A stretch of DNA of 64,000 nt from Gemmata sp. (GTDB lineage: Bacteria; Planctomycetota; Planctomycetia; Gemmatales; Gemmataceae), in contig JANWYJ010000021.1 in NCBI GenBank assembly GCA_025055115.1, forward strand, positions 1-64,000, read 5' to 3'. The notes under the pieces are model-generated. The model made no database searches, was not told the DNA's origin, and was given only the letters and a program-made list of their open reading frames with translations. This document shows, one piece after another, positions 34,024 through 43,491 of the stretch (positions within the stretch are counted from its first letter, which is position 1; each line of letters opens with the position of its first letter). Both the position numbers and the translations under genes were made by a program.

Positions 34024-36141
34024 CTATAACACGGTCACGAATTGCATGTCGCTATTCACATTGCCGGCGTTGTCGGTCACAATCGCGTGGACGGTGTAAG
34101 GCCCCCCCGAGGGCACGGCCAGTGTCCACGTCGCAAAATCGTCGTTGGTTAGCACATCGAGGAAGATTTCCTCAGCACTATCGAACTGGGCGGATGTACT
34201 GAGGTAGTTCGTTCCATTGAAGACACTGACGCGGACCGTGGCAACACCGCTGCGGTCGTCGCTTGCGGTACCTTCGATGACGCCGGGCGTTGAGGAAGTC
34301 TCTTCGATCACCACGGTTGGCAGGGTGGTATCCAGTGTTACCGTTTGCTGGATGATGTTTTCGTTGCCGGCGCGGTCGGTGATTTTGGCCCGAACGGTAT
34401 AGGTGCCTTCGATCGGCAGGTTGAAATTCCAAGTGGCAAAGTCGTCGGTCGTCGCGACGGGGAGGAACGTTTCTGCGGCTGTGCTGAAACCGTCCCCCGG
34501 ACCGGTGTAGTAATTGCCGTTGGCGTCGCGAATACTGATAACGACGTTTTCGACGCCGGCGACTTGTACGGTGCCATCGTCGCTGGTGCCGGTGATGGTG
34601 GTTTGCCCGAAGGGGTTGATCGTGCCGGTGGGCGGTGTGGTGTCGTAGATGATGGTGAAGCTATCGGGTTCGTTCGGATTGCCAACGGCGTCGAGGGCCA
34701 CCGCCGCGGGAATGCTAACCGTCACATGACCATCGAGTTGGGGGAAGATTTCGATGGTGTAGGTACGGCCGTCGATGGCCTGGAAGTCGCCCTTAGTACC
34801 ATTCCCAACGGCGATCGCGGCGGCGGTGAAATTCGTCACATTCTCGCTGAACAAGATGGTGACGATGACGGTACCGGAATTGGTGATGGCAGCCGGTGAC
34901 GCGCTGAAACTGATCGTGGGTGGCGTGGCATCGATGACCAAACCGCCGCTGAGGGTCGTCGAGGCGGTATTGCCCGCCGGATCGGTGGCGCTGGCGCTCA
35001 CCGCGTAGGTGCCGTCGATCAGAGGGGTGGTCAGTGTGGCCGACCAAGTCGTGCCCGTAACGGTGGCAAGCAGGGTTTGACTATTCACCGTCACTTCCAC
35101 CGTTGCGGTCGGATCATTGACCGTACCGGTGATGGTCGGCGTGGTATCGTTAGTCGCCAACGGATTGATGGTGATCGAGGGCGCGACCGAATCGAACGTT
35201 CGCGAAATGGTGTTGGAGGCAATGTTGGGGTTACCGAAGATATCGAAGGCACTACCGGCTTGTACACTGACGGTAACCACGCCTTGGCTGAGCGGTAGGA
35301 CCTGGAAGGTATAAGTTCGCGCATCCAATTGGAGGAAACTCGACACAGTACCGTTGGTCAGCAGGATACCGCTGGCATCGAAGCCGGTCACGTCTTTGTC
35401 GAAGTTGACCGCAAAGGTGAGAGGGGCGATCCGTGTTGGGTCAGGGGCGGTGGTGGTAAGAGTCGGCACCGGGGCCGCGGAGACCACCGGACCCGGCGGC
35501 GGTGGAACCGCGGGTGGTTGCAGGGTGACATTGAACCCTTGCCCAATGAAGTTCGGACGCAGAATCGTCGAAGCGATATTCTCGAAGGTGTCGTTGCCAC
35601 CTGGATTATGCATCATCAAATCGCGGACACCCACCCGATTGGCGATCACCCGGTCGTTACCAAAACCTGTGTTGATGAAGACCGCACGGCGAAACGCGGA
35701 ACTATCCAGCACAATCGTGTCGTCACCACTAGCAGTCTCGATCACCGTTTCGCGGCGATGCCCCGCATCCGACACCGATACGAAATTGTTCCCCTCCCCC
35801 ATGCCAATGTCGAGCTGGCCGTTAGTTCGCGTGCCACTGATGATTAACACATCGTCGCCACCATACATGCGGATGTAATAACCCCGAGTGATACCCTTCA
35901 CAAACAGTGGCTCAGTCTGCCCATTGATCGTGGTGGTTCCATCCAGTGAGCGAATCACCACAGTGCGAGTGCCAGCCCCGGTAATCGAAATGCGGTTGTC
36001 CTGATCATCACCGGCGACATAGAGAATGCCATCGCCAACCACGACCTGCACATTGCCCGCCGGCACGGTGCGATCTTCCAACGACTCCATCTGTGGGGCG
36101 AAACGAAACGGCCTTGCTGCTGCATCACGACCTTTGCTCAT
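34024..36141 (-). CDS. Secreted Ig-like repeat protein with planctomycete LEDR-type N-terminus
   Basis: 705 residues if started at ATG 36141; an in-frame ATG at 36243 is also possible. The start gives MSKGRDAAARPFRFAPQ and then LEDRTVPAG, a motif found near the N-terminus of many planctomycete surface proteins. A beta-rich region with repeated GDD/GND turns follows (GGDDVLIISG, GFGNDRVIANR). Ig-like domains come next (VNFDKDVTGFDASGILLTNG with FDIFGNPN; PTITGTVNDPTATVEVTVN; SFSASPAAITNSGTVIV; then two copies ending TDNAGN or TDRAGN). This build fits an extracellular or cell-surface adhesin-like protein. No catalytic domain is seen. Confidence 0.85.
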   Translation of the reverse strand: MSKGRDAAARPFRFAPQMESLEDRTVPAGNVQVVVGDGILYVAGDDQDNRISITGAGTRTVVIRSLDGTTTINGQTEPLFVKGITRGYYIRMYGGDDVLIISGTRTNGQLDIGMGEGNNFVSVSDAGHRRETVIETASGDDTIVLDSSAFRRAVFINTGFGNDRVIANRVGVRDLMMHNPGGNDTFENIASTILRPNFIGQGFNVTLQPPAVPPPPGPVVSAAPVPTLTTTAPDPTRIAPLTFAVNFDKDVTGFDASGILLTNGTVSSFLQLDARTYTFQVLPLSQGVVTVSVQAGSAFDIFGNPNIASNTISRTFDSVAPSITINPLATNDTTPTITGTVNDPTATVEVTVNSQTLLATVTGTTWSATLTTPLIDGTYAVSASATDPAGNTASTTLSGGLVIDATPPTISFSASPAAITNSGTVIVTILFSENVTNFTAAAIAVGNGTKGDFQAIDGRTYTIEIFPQLDGHVTVSIPAAVALDAVGNPNEPDSFTIIYDTTPPTGTINPFGQTTITGTSDDGTVQVAGVENVVISIRDANGNYYTGPGDGFSTAAETFLPVATTDDFATWNFNLPIEGTYTVRAKITDRAGNENIIQQTVTLDTTLPTVVIEETSSTPGVIEGTASDDRSGVATVRVSVFNGTNYLSTSAQFDSAEEIFLDVLTNDDFATWTLAVPSGGPYTVHAIVTDNAGNVNSDMQFVTVL

Positions 36142-36678
36142 AAACTGCACAGCCTCACTGTTGGTGGGAGCGAGCGACTCAGACAATTCTGCGTTGGATA
36201 CGAAATCCCTTGGCAGCCGGTTCGTACCCACACCATCAACCATTCAACATTCAGTCTCGGTGAACAGTTTCGCCCCAAACGATGAGAATTGCCGGGATTT
36301 CGCGGATTCAGCCCCCGCGCAAGTCGAGTTGTTCTATCTGTTCAATAAGAGACCAACGGCGACGTCCGATCGACAACGTTCGGCGGTTACCATCCGAACT
36401 GTTGTTGTCGTCAGAAGAGGATCGTCTGTTCAGTATCTGAACAGGCACTTCACGCCCTGGAGTGAACCGCCGACGGCGTGCCCGGCTCTCTACCGCTAGG
36501 GCAACTTCACCCGCGCGGGTGCCTGACTGAGAAATCGATGAAAGCCGTCGCATCACGGCGCGTCGGCCGTTTGTCTAAAGGCCCCAGTTAAGCGAAAAAT
36601 CGTGAATCGTCGTGTAAGGTGGAGGCTCCAGTTGCGAAATACTTATTAAACGAACGGATTCGAGACAGGAGCGAAACG
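36142..36678. other. Intergenic region between divergent genes with a perfect operator-like palindrome
   Basis: No gene seen. It holds the TGTTCA palindrome at 36427 and must carry promoters for the Ig-like gene (minus) and the small membrane protein gene (plus). Confidence 0.6.
36427..36443. promoter_or_regulatory. Palindrome TGTTCA-GTATC-TGAACA
   Basis: Perfect 6-5-6 inverted repeat, flanked by C and G that extend the symmetry by one base. 236 bases before the Pmp3-like gene and 286 bases before the Ig-like gene. Same sequence and spacing as the sites at 37121 and 53201. Confidence 0.6.
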
Positions 36679-36897
36679 ATGTTATCGGTTCTATCAATCA
36701 TCTGTCCGCCCCTGGCGGTACTTTGGGCTTCCAACTCTTGGGAAGCACTCAAAAATCTTGGTTTGACCTTGTTGTTCTACATTCCAGGCGTTATCCATGC
36801 GCACGCGGTCGTTGAACGTTATCAGGCTAACCGACAGTACGACACGCTGATGCGATTGCTGGAATCCCGCAAGGCCCTTCGCTCACACCCCCTGTAA
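36679..36897 (+). CDS. YqaE/Pmp3 family membrane protein
   Basis: 72 residues from ATG 36679, seven bases after AGGAG. Two membrane segments: SVLSIICPPLAVLWAS and LGLTLLFYIPGVIHAHAVV. The signature ICPPLAV and LLFYIPGVIHA matches the Pmp3/YqaE (UPF0057) family, small proteolipids linked to membrane potential and salt or cold stress. The C-terminal cytoplasmic tail (about 25 residues, basic) is longer than usual. A strong terminator follows directly, so it is a single-gene unit. Confidence 0.88.
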   Translation: MLSVLSIICPPLAVLWASNSWEALKNLGLTLLFYIPGVIHAHAVVERYQANRQYDTLMRLLESRKALRSHPL

Positions 36898-36914
36898 CCA
36901 CGGATTCCATCCTC

Positions 36915-36951
36915 CCTCAACGGCGTTCCATGTGCCGTTGAGGAATTTTTT
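36915..36951 (+). terminator. Rho-independent terminator after the Pmp3-like gene
   Basis: Stem CCTCAACGGC / GCCGTTGAGG with a nine-base loop, then AATTTTTT. The clearest terminator in the window. Confidence 0.9.
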
Positions 36952-37120
36952 CCATTGACCGGCGTTTCCTCTCCCATCCACTTCTTCTCGATTCTCTCCC
37001 ACCTCCACTCTTGCTCCTCGCGATTCGTCCGGTTATTGCACCCTATGCAACCTAGCGGGTCGGTCTGCCCTCGGTGGGCATGCGGCCAAAGTCTTTTTGC
37101 GAGCAGAGATTGTGGTTGTT

Positions 37121-37137
37121 TGTTCAAATTTTGAACA
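37121..37137. promoter_or_regulatory. Palindrome TGTTCA-AATTT-TGAACA upstream of the respiratory cluster
   Basis: Perfect 6-5-6 inverted repeat, 257 bases before the first gene of the actA-led cluster. The centre also pairs, giving GTTCAAA-T-TTTGAAC. Confidence 0.6.
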
Positions 37138-37149
37138 CTTCTTCGACCG

Positions 37150-37195
37150 GTCTGTGCTTGTCTGCTGCCTTAGTCTGTGCTTATCTGCTGCCTTA
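37150..37195. repeat. 23-bp tandem duplication
   Basis: Copies at 37150-37172 and 37173-37195 (GTCTGTGCTT then G or A, then TCTGCTGCCTTA), one mismatch. It starts 13 bases after the palindrome at 37121. Confidence 0.9.
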
Positions 37196-37393
37196 ATTGG
37201 CGTTTGTGCTCCAGGATTGGGCAATTCTCCGCCGACTTTGTGAAAATTCCGGCAAAGTTGGCTGGACACTCTTGGCCGTGTGTTGTAATCACACATTATT
37301 GCCGGAAATTCCGGTTGCCCGGAAGTTTCGCCGACTCGGATCGTGCCCGCAACGTTCGCCTAGCGATTGTCGCTGTCGGAAGGAGTCTTTCCC

Positions 37394-37717
37394 GTGGATC
37401 AACCATCGGTTACGGCGGCCAAGCCGCGTTCGCCGAACGACTCGTACATCGCCCGGGGCATGGCGGGGGCTTCGGTAGGGCTGGGGTTTTTCAGTGTCTG
37501 CGTATTTTGGTGGACGCCGTTTGCCGGTATCCTGGCCACGGTCGGCTTCCTGTTGGGTCTCATCTCGTTGATTCGCGGCGTCAAAGGCGGTTTACGAGGT
37601 GAAAACTATGCCCTGGTGGGCACGCTGTTGTGTGCCACGTCCTTGACAATCGCCCTGACGCTCAACCAAGTGCTGCGTTACCTGCAGTGGGACGAGTTGC
37701 CGATGTATCCGCTGTGA
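37394..37717 (+). CDS. Small membrane protein preceding the act cluster
   Basis: 107 residues from GTG 37394, eight bases after GGAAGGAG. After a polar N-terminus (DQPSVTAAKPRSPNDSY), three hydrophobic stretches are visible (GAGASVGLGFFSVCVFWW-like, ILATVGFLLGLISLI, LVGTLLCATSLTIALTL), similar in style to DUF4190-type proteins. It is 116 bases upstream of actA on the same strand and may share its promoter. Function unknown. Confidence 0.75.
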   Translation: MDQPSVTAAKPRSPNDSYIARGMAGASVGLGFFSVCVFWWTPFAGILATVGFLLGLISLIRGVKGGLRGENYALVGTLLCATSLTIALTLNQVLRYLQWDELPMYPL

Positions 37718-37742
37718 ACGAAGTTATCCGCTGTGAACGAAG
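37706..37742. repeat. 18-bp duplication spanning a stop codon
   Basis: Copies TATCCGCTGTGAACGAAG at 37706-37723 and 37725-37742, perfect, period 19. The first includes the stop codon (37715-37717) of the small membrane protein gene. Confidence 0.9.
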
Positions 37743-37833
37743 CGCGGGTTTGGCTCCACAGCGTGTTCGGTAAGGTGTGATACGGCTACGGCACACGCTC
37801 GCGTGCCGACTTCCTGCAGAAGGCGGTTCTCCT

Positions 37834-38532
37834 ATGCCCCAAATTTTTCCCAAAGCGCTGAACCCCATCGCCAAGATGATCGTTCTTGGGCTGCCGCTTT
37901 TCGCCGGAGCCGCGGGGCTGACCGGGGCGGCCTTCTACCGTTCAAGTTACGCGACGGGCGTCAACGAAACGGTTCCCCAGCCGGTGGCTTTCAGCCATGC
38001 GCACCATGTGGGGCAGTTAGGGATTCACTGCGTTTACTGTCATACCAGCGTTGAGCGGGCGGGATCGGCGAATATCCCCCCCACGAAAACCTGTATGAAC
38101 TGCCACCAGCAGATCTGGCAAGGCTCCGACATGCTCGAACCGGTGCGCGATAGCTACCGCGACGACAAATCCATCGAATGGATTCGTGTTCACAATCTAC
38201 CGCACTACGCTTACTTCAATCACTCGATTCATGTGGCTAAAGGCGTAGGCTGTGCCACTTGTCATGGCCGCATCGATCAAATGAACCTGACCATGCAGCA
38301 CAGCACGCTTCTGATGGAATGGTGCATTGCCTGCCACCGCACACCCGAGAAGTACCTGCGTCCGAAGGAACACATCTTCAACATGCAATACGATCCGGCC
38401 AATGCCGGCATCGATCCGGTCACCGGCCAACCGTATCCGACCGATCAAAAGGAACTCGGCTTGCTGTTGAAAGAACGGTATCGTGTCCGCGATGCTGTCA
38501 CTCTCACCAACTGTTCGATGTGTCACCGTTGA
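37834..38532 (+). CDS. actA: Alternative complex III pentaheme cytochrome c subunit
   Basis: 232 residues from ATG 37834. One membrane segment at about residues 14-32 (MIVLGLPLFAGAAGLTGAAF) anchors it; the rest faces the periplasm. Five CXXCH heme c sites are visible: CVYCH, CMNCH, CATCH, CIACH and CSMCH, the number known for ActA. It carries electrons within alternative complex III, a quinol to cytochrome c oxidoreductase that replaces the bc1 complex. It is followed after 58 bases by actB. The TGA at the end overlaps a near-consensus operator (38530-38546). Confidence 0.95.
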   Translation: MPQIFPKALNPIAKMIVLGLPLFAGAAGLTGAAFYRSSYATGVNETVPQPVAFSHAHHVGQLGIHCVYCHTSVERAGSANIPPTKTCMNCHQQIWQGSDMLEPVRDSYRDDKSIEWIRVHNLPHYAYFNHSIHVAKGVGCATCHGRIDQMNLTMQHSTLLMEWCIACHRTPEKYLRPKEHIFNMQYDPANAGIDPVTGQPYPTDQKELGLLLKERYRVRDAVTLTNCSMCHR

Positions 38533-38546
38533 TCAACAATTGAACA
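38530..38546. promoter_or_regulatory. Near-match TGATCA-N5-TGAACA between actA and actB
   Basis: One mismatch in the left half from the perfect sites; same spacing; 45 bases before the actB start and overlapping the actA stop codon. Confidence 0.35.
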
Positions 38547-38590
38547 CCCTCGGCGTTTTCCTGGAGCGGCCACCCCACGCGGAGAGATCG

Positions 38591-41500
38591 ATGACATTCC
38601 CCACTACCGACCCCGCCGCGATGCGTGCAAAATCCCTGCCGTTGCTCGAAGAATCGGCTGCCATCGCGGACTACCAGCGCGACGATGAGTTTCCCGAAGG
38701 GGTCATGGAATTCACCGATGAGCCAAGCCGACGGCGGTTTTTGACCCTCATGGGGGCCTCGTTGGCCCTAGCCGGTGCCACCGGGTGTAATATTCGCCCC
38801 GCATCGCAGCGGACGATCATGCCCTACGCCCGGGAAGTGCCCGCGGAAATGCTGCCTGGGGTACCGCTGTACTTCGCCACGGCTGCTCCTTTTGCCGGAT
38901 ATGGCCAAGGGGTTCTGGTGCGCAGCAACGACGGACGACCGACCAAAGTGGAAGGCAACCCCGATCATCCGTCGAGCCTGGGCGGGGCCGGCATCCATGC
39001 CCTGGCCTCTATTCTCGATCTTTACGACCCCGATCGCTCACGCACGGCAACCCACATCGGCAATCCCTCGAGCTTTGAACTGGCCGTTTCCGCCTTACGT
39101 GGCAAGCTTTTCACCGAATCGGTCCCCAATGCGGGCGTGCGCCTGCGCCTGCTGACCGGCACTATCACCTCGCCCACGTTGGCACGCCAGATCACGCAAA
39201 TACTGAACCAGTATACAGATGCGAAATGGGTTCAGTACGACGCGATCAGCACCGAAAACGCCCGCAACGGGGTCGCCAAAGCCTTCGGTAAGCCCTTGCA
39301 CGTCACCTACGATTTTGCGAAAGCGGACGTGGTGGTGTCGTTGGAGGCAGACTTCCTGTGCGTCGGTCCTGCGGCCGTGCGCTACAGCCGCGACTTCGCC
39401 GATCGCCGCAAAATCCGCGCAGACGGCAAAACCCGGGCCGAAATCGATGCGGGGCGTCAACCCGGCCAACCGTTCAAAGAGGGGGTGAAGTTCGATCCTC
39501 AGGCCAAGATGGAAGAGGCTCTGGTCAATCGTCTTTATGCGATTGAGTGCATGCCCACGAACACAGGGGCGGTGGCCGATCATCGCCTGGCTCTGACCAC
39601 CACGCAAATGGGGCTTTTTGCCCGCAGCCTGGCTGCCGCCATAGGCGTTCCGGGCATCACTCCGGCGGGCGATTGGACGCCAGCGCAACAACAATGGCTG
39701 GCGGAAGTGGCCAAAGACCTATTGGCCAAGAAAGGCCGTAGCATCGTCATCGCCGGCGACCATCTTCCGGCCTGGGTCCATACCGTGGTCGCGGCCATCA
39801 ACGTTCAACTGGGGAACATCGGCAAAACCGTGCTTCTGTCCGCCCCGATCGAGGCCAGCGTGCCCGGCAAGATGAGCGACCTCAAGACGCTCGTCGAGGA
39901 GATGAAGGAGAAAAAGGTCGATGTGCTACTGATTTTCGGGGGTGTTAACCCCGTCTACAGCGCCCCGGCCGATCTCGACTTCGCCGCGGCCTTGAAGAAC
40001 GTGCCATTCACCTTCCACATGGGCACGCACCAAGATGAAACCGCCGTCTTGTGCGAATGGCATGTGCCCGAATCGCACTATCTGGAATCGTGGGGCGACA
40101 TCCGCGGTCACGACGGAACCGCTTCCATTCAACAACCCCTCATCGCGCCGTTGCATGGCAGCAAATCGGCGATCGAAGTTCTGGCCGCGATTTTGAAATC
40201 GAATGAACCCGGCGTTCCCCCCACTCCGCGGGACCCGCTCGAAATCGTGAAGGCCACTTGGGCGAACTTCGAAGAAATCCGCAAAGCGTTTCCGAATTTC
40301 CAAAAACCGGCGGTCTTTGAAATCTTCTGGCAGCAATGTGTGCGCGCCGGCGTCAGTCCCGGCACCGCGTCCCCCCCCGACCCCACCACCCAACTGGCCG
40401 AGAACTGGAACGCCGACATCCCGGCTCCGGCACCTCTGGGCGGGGATTACGAACTCAACTTCCGGGCCTGCCCCGTGCTGTACGATGGCCGCTACGCCAA
40501 TAACGGTTGGCTCCAAGAATTGCCCAAACCGTTGACCAAGATCGCCTGGGACAACGCCGCCTTCATGAGCCTCACCACGGCCAAAAAGTTCGGCGTTCTC
40601 ACGAACTTCGATTGGATCAGCTTCCACGAACCCAAGCGGGGCAGTGGCGGTCAACATGGTCGTGCCAAAGTCGGCGTGATCGAACTGGATGTGGCTGGTA
40701 AGAAGCTGAAAGTGCCGGTGTGGGTGCTGCCGGGCCATGCCGACGGTGCTATCACGGTCCATCTGGGTCATGGCCGCGAGCGGGCCGGCCGGGTGGGCAA
40801 TGCGGCCGGTTCAGCGAATATTAACACCGAGGGGAAACAAGCCCGCGGGTTCAATGCCTTCCGCCTCCGGACGCTGTCCCATCTGTGGACCGTCGGGGCC
40901 AAAGCCGTAGCCACCAACCAAACCTATGTCCTGGCGTGTACGCAAGGGCATTGGTCGATGGCCGAGCGCGATCCATTCTCCGGCGAGCTGCTCGACCGCA
41001 AACCGGTGCGGCATGGCACCCTGGCGGAATATCGGCAAAACCCGATGTTTGCCAAAATTCCACCCAGCGCGACAGGCGAAACACTGCTGATCAACGAAAA
41101 CATTCCGCAACCTGTCAAACCCGGCCAGCCAGTTCCCAGTGCGAATGTTGAACACCCCCACGCGCACGATCCCAGCCATAAGCGGATCACCCCGCTGAAC
41201 ATGTATAACCCTGCGGAAGTCCTCACGCCCGACTTGCGCGACGCCCAGCGCCGCCGTTGGGCGATGGCTGTCGACCTGTCGGCCTGCACCGGCTGTTCGG
41301 CCTGTGTGATTGCCTGCCAAAGCGAAAATAACATCCCGGTGGTCGGCAAAGAGCAGGTCAACTGTGGCCGCTTGATGCACTGGATCAACATCGACCGCTA
41401 CTACCCCGGCACCCAGTACGAACCCAGCGCTGCCGCCACCTACTTCCAACCGCGGATGTGCGTACAGTGCGAAAACGCTCCCTGTGAGGTGGTCTGCCCC

Positions 41501-41980
41501 GTGGGGGCCACGGTTCACTCGTCCGATGGTTTGAACGACATGGCTTACAACCGCTGTGTGGGGACGCGCTATTGCTCCAACAACTGCCCGTACAAGGTGC
41601 GTCGGTTCAACTTCCTGACCTTCCAGGATTGGAGCACCGATACGATCAAGCTCAGCCGCAACCCGGATGTGTCGGTCCGGAGCCGCGGGGTGATGGAAAA
41701 ATGCACCTTCTGCGTCCAGCGGATTCGCAATGCCGAAATTGTCGCGGAGCGTGAAGGCCGGGCCATTAAGGATGGGGAAATTCTCACCGCGTGCCAAGCG
41801 GCCTGCCCCTCCGGGGCGATCGTCTTCGGCGACATCAATCAACCCGACTCGATGGTGTCGAAGTGGAAAAACGAGCCGCAGACCTACGGGCTGTTGGCCG
41901 AACTGAATACCCGGCCCCGCCTGACACATATGGCGGTGATTCGAAATCCGAATCCCAACATGCCCAAAGAAATCAACTGA
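38591..41980 (+). CDS. actB: Alternative complex III molybdopterin-like and iron-sulfur fusion subunit
   Basis: 1129 residues; ATG 38591 with GGAGAG close upstream. A twin-arginine signal with lipobox (SRRRFLTLMGASLALAGATGC) indicates Tat export and lipid anchoring. The N-terminal 750 or so residues resemble the molybdopterin oxidoreductase large subunit (YFATAAPFAGYGQGVLVRSN, KVEGNPDHPSSLGG) but carry no Cys cluster there; in known ActB this part has no cofactor. The C-terminal part is a ferredoxin-like subunit with four cysteine groups: CTGCSACVIAC, CVQCENAPCEVVCP, CVGTRYCSNNCP, and CTFC with CQAACP. Known ActB holds three 4Fe-4S and one 3Fe-4S cluster. Confidence 0.95.
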   Translation: MTFPTTDPAAMRAKSLPLLEESAAIADYQRDDEFPEGVMEFTDEPSRRRFLTLMGASLALAGATGCNIRPASQRTIMPYAREVPAEMLPGVPLYFATAAPFAGYGQGVLVRSNDGRPTKVEGNPDHPSSLGGAGIHALASILDLYDPDRSRTATHIGNPSSFELAVSALRGKLFTESVPNAGVRLRLLTGTITSPTLARQITQILNQYTDAKWVQYDAISTENARNGVAKAFGKPLHVTYDFAKADVVVSLEADFLCVGPAAVRYSRDFADRRKIRADGKTRAEIDAGRQPGQPFKEGVKFDPQAKMEEALVNRLYAIECMPTNTGAVADHRLALTTTQMGLFARSLAAAIGVPGITPAGDWTPAQQQWLAEVAKDLLAKKGRSIVIAGDHLPAWVHTVVAAINVQLGNIGKTVLLSAPIEASVPGKMSDLKTLVEEMKEKKVDVLLIFGGVNPVYSAPADLDFAAALKNVPFTFHMGTHQDETAVLCEWHVPESHYLESWGDIRGHDGTASIQQPLIAPLHGSKSAIEVLAAILKSNEPGVPPTPRDPLEIVKATWANFEEIRKAFPNFQKPAVFEIFWQQCVRAGVSPGTASPPDPTTQLAENWNADIPAPAPLGGDYELNFRACPVLYDGRYANNGWLQELPKPLTKIAWDNAAFMSLTTAKKFGVLTNFDWISFHEPKRGSGGQHGRAKVGVIELDVAGKKLKVPVWVLPGHADGAITVHLGHGRERAGRVGNAAGSANINTEGKQARGFNAFRLRTLSHLWTVGAKAVATNQTYVLACTQGHWSMAERDPFSGELLDRKPVRHGTLAEYRQNPMFAKIPPSATGETLLINENIPQPVKPGQPVPSANVEHPHAHDPSHKRITPLNMYNPAEVLTPDLRDAQRRRWAMAVDLSACTGCSACVIACQSENNIPVVGKEQVNCGRLMHWINIDRYYPGTQYEPSAAATYFQPRMCVQCENAPCEVVCPVGATVHSSDGLNDMAYNRCVGTRYCSNNCPYKVRRFNFLTFQDWSTDTIKLSRNPDVSVRSRGVMEKCTFCVQRIRNAEIVAEREGRAIKDGEILTACQAACPSGAIVFGDINQPDSMVSKWKNEPQTYGLLAELNTRPRLTHMAVIRNPNPNMPKEIN

Positions 41981-42051
41981 AGTATCCATCGGCCGGCACA
42001 TGCGCATGTGCCACCAGACCCATGACAGCCAACGGTTAAGGGGAACTCAAC

Positions 42052-43491
42052 GTGGCGACAGTGGAACTCCCGCCGCCCCGCTCCACAGAGCTGCCGCTGG
42101 AACCGGAGATGCATCCGCTCATCAAGAGCCAGCATACCGGCCAGCCGCACGATCTGGTTTCGGTCGGCGATGCGATTGGCGAAGTGGTTCTCAAGGGTGA
42201 GCATCCACGCGGCTGGTGGATCGGCTTTCTGGCCGGCTTTTTCCTGCTGCAGGTGCTGGGCGTAGCCGTCGCGTGGTTGTTCTACCTCGGCGTCGGCATC
42301 TGGGGTATCAACGTTCCGGTGGCCTGGGGCTTTGCCATCGTCAACTTTGTCTGGTGGATTGGCATCGGCCACGCCGGTACCCTCATCTCGGCGATTTTGC
42401 TCTTGATGCACCAACGCTGGCGCACCAGCATCAACCGTTTCTCCGAGGCGATGACCATCTTCGCGGTCATGTGCGCTGGTATGTTCCCGCTGCTGCACAT
42501 GGGTCGCCCATGGTTCTTCTACTGGCTGTATCCCTTCCCCAACGTGGCCGGCGTTTACCCACAATTTCGCTCGCCGCTGACCTGGGACGTGTTTGCCGTC
42601 ACGACGTACTTCACGGTATCGTTGGTGTTCTGGTATCTGGGATTGGTCCCCGACCTGGCCGCCCTGCGCGATCAGGCCCGCAAGAAGTGGCAACAAATCG
42701 TTTACGGGATTCTGGCTTTGGGTTGGCGCGGCAGTGCCATCCACTGGCGGCGTTATGAGAAGGTGTACTTGATCCTGGGCGGTATCAGTACACCCCTGGT
42801 GTTGTCGGTGCATACCGTTGTGTCCTTCGACTTCGCCGTCTCGATCGTGCCGCTGTGGCACGCGACGATCTTCCCGCCGTTCTTCGTGGCTGGGGCGATC
42901 TACTCGGGTTTTGCGATGGTGGTGGCCATCGCGATTCCTGTCCGCAAATGGTACAAACTCGAAGACTTTTTCACCGATCACCACCTCGACCTGATGGGCA
43001 AGGTGATGCTCGCGACCGGGTTTCTCGTCACCTACGGCTACTTCAGCGAGGCGTGGATGGCCTGGTACGGGCACGGCTTGTACGAATGGGGCACGACCTT
43101 GGAACGGATGTTCGGCCCCTATGGCTGGACGTATTGGGCGCTCATTATCACCAACTGCGCTTTCCCACTGACGTTTTTGTGGTCCAAACGCGTGCGCACC
43201 AGTCCCTTGTGGATGGAGTTAGTTTCTATCTCCGTGCTCATCGGGATGTGGTTCGAACGCTATGTCATCGTGATCACGCTGACCCGCGAATATCTCCCGT
43301 CGCAATGGGGCGACTACACCCCCACGATCTGGGACTTCGCCACGATGTTCGGTTCGTTGGGTCTGTTCCTATTCTTGTTCTTCCTCTTCCTCCGCTATCT
43401 GCCGATGATCTCGATCACCGAGATGCGTGAGCTTCTGCCGAAGAAGCAAGGCGGCGGCGGCGGGCACTCGATCATGGAGAACGCCCCATGA
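42052..43491 (+). CDS. actC: Alternative complex III NrfD-like quinol-site subunit
   Basis: 479 residues from GTG 42052 with AAGGGGA upstream. A polar N-terminus (about 50 residues) precedes around ten membrane segments (for example WIGFLAGFFLLQVLGVAVAW, FAIVNFVWWIGIGHAGTLIS, MTIFAVMCAGMFPLLHMGRP). The GHAGTLISA and HMGRPW patterns fit the NrfD/PsrC family. In alternative complex III, ActC binds the quinol. A His-rich segment near the fourth helix (LLHMGRPWFFYWL) is conserved in the family. It overlaps actD by four bases. Confidence 0.95.
   Translation: MATVELPPPRSTELPLEPEMHPLIKSQHTGQPHDLVSVGDAIGEVVLKGEHPRGWWIGFLAGFFLLQVLGVAVAWLFYLGVGIWGINVPVAWGFAIVNFVWWIGIGHAGTLISAILLLMHQRWRTSINRFSEAMTIFAVMCAGMFPLLHMGRPWFFYWLYPFPNVAGVYPQFRSPLTWDVFAVTTYFTVSLVFWYLGLVPDLAALRDQARKKWQQIVYGILALGWRGSAIHWRRYEKVYLILGGISTPLVLSVHTVVSFDFAVSIVPLWHATIFPPFFVAGAIYSGFAMVVAIAIPVRKWYKLEDFFTDHHLDLMGKVMLATGFLVTYGYFSEAWMAWYGHGLYEWGTTLERMFGPYGWTYWALIITNCAFPLTFLWSKRVRTSPLWMELVSISVLIGMWFERYVIVITLTREYLPSQWGDYTPTIWDFATMFGSLGLFLFLFFLFLRYLPMISITEMRELLPKKQGGGGGHSIMENAP

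Larger units (their letters stand above)
36952..37393. other. Regulatory region before the respiratory cluster
   Basis: No gene seen. It contains the TGTTCA palindrome (37121), a 23-bp duplication (37150-37195) and a second palindrome CCGGAA-A-TTCCGG at 37302-37314. Confidence 0.6.

Noticed and set aside
36308-36556. 82-codon minus-strand frame upstream of the Ig-like gene
   Set aside because: Arg/Ser-rich low-complexity product without ribosome-binding site; overlaps the operator-like palindrome.
40811-42007. 398-codon open frame antisense to actB
   Set aside because: Lies wholly over the iron-sulfur part of actB, which has intact Cys motifs; the antisense product resembles nothing.
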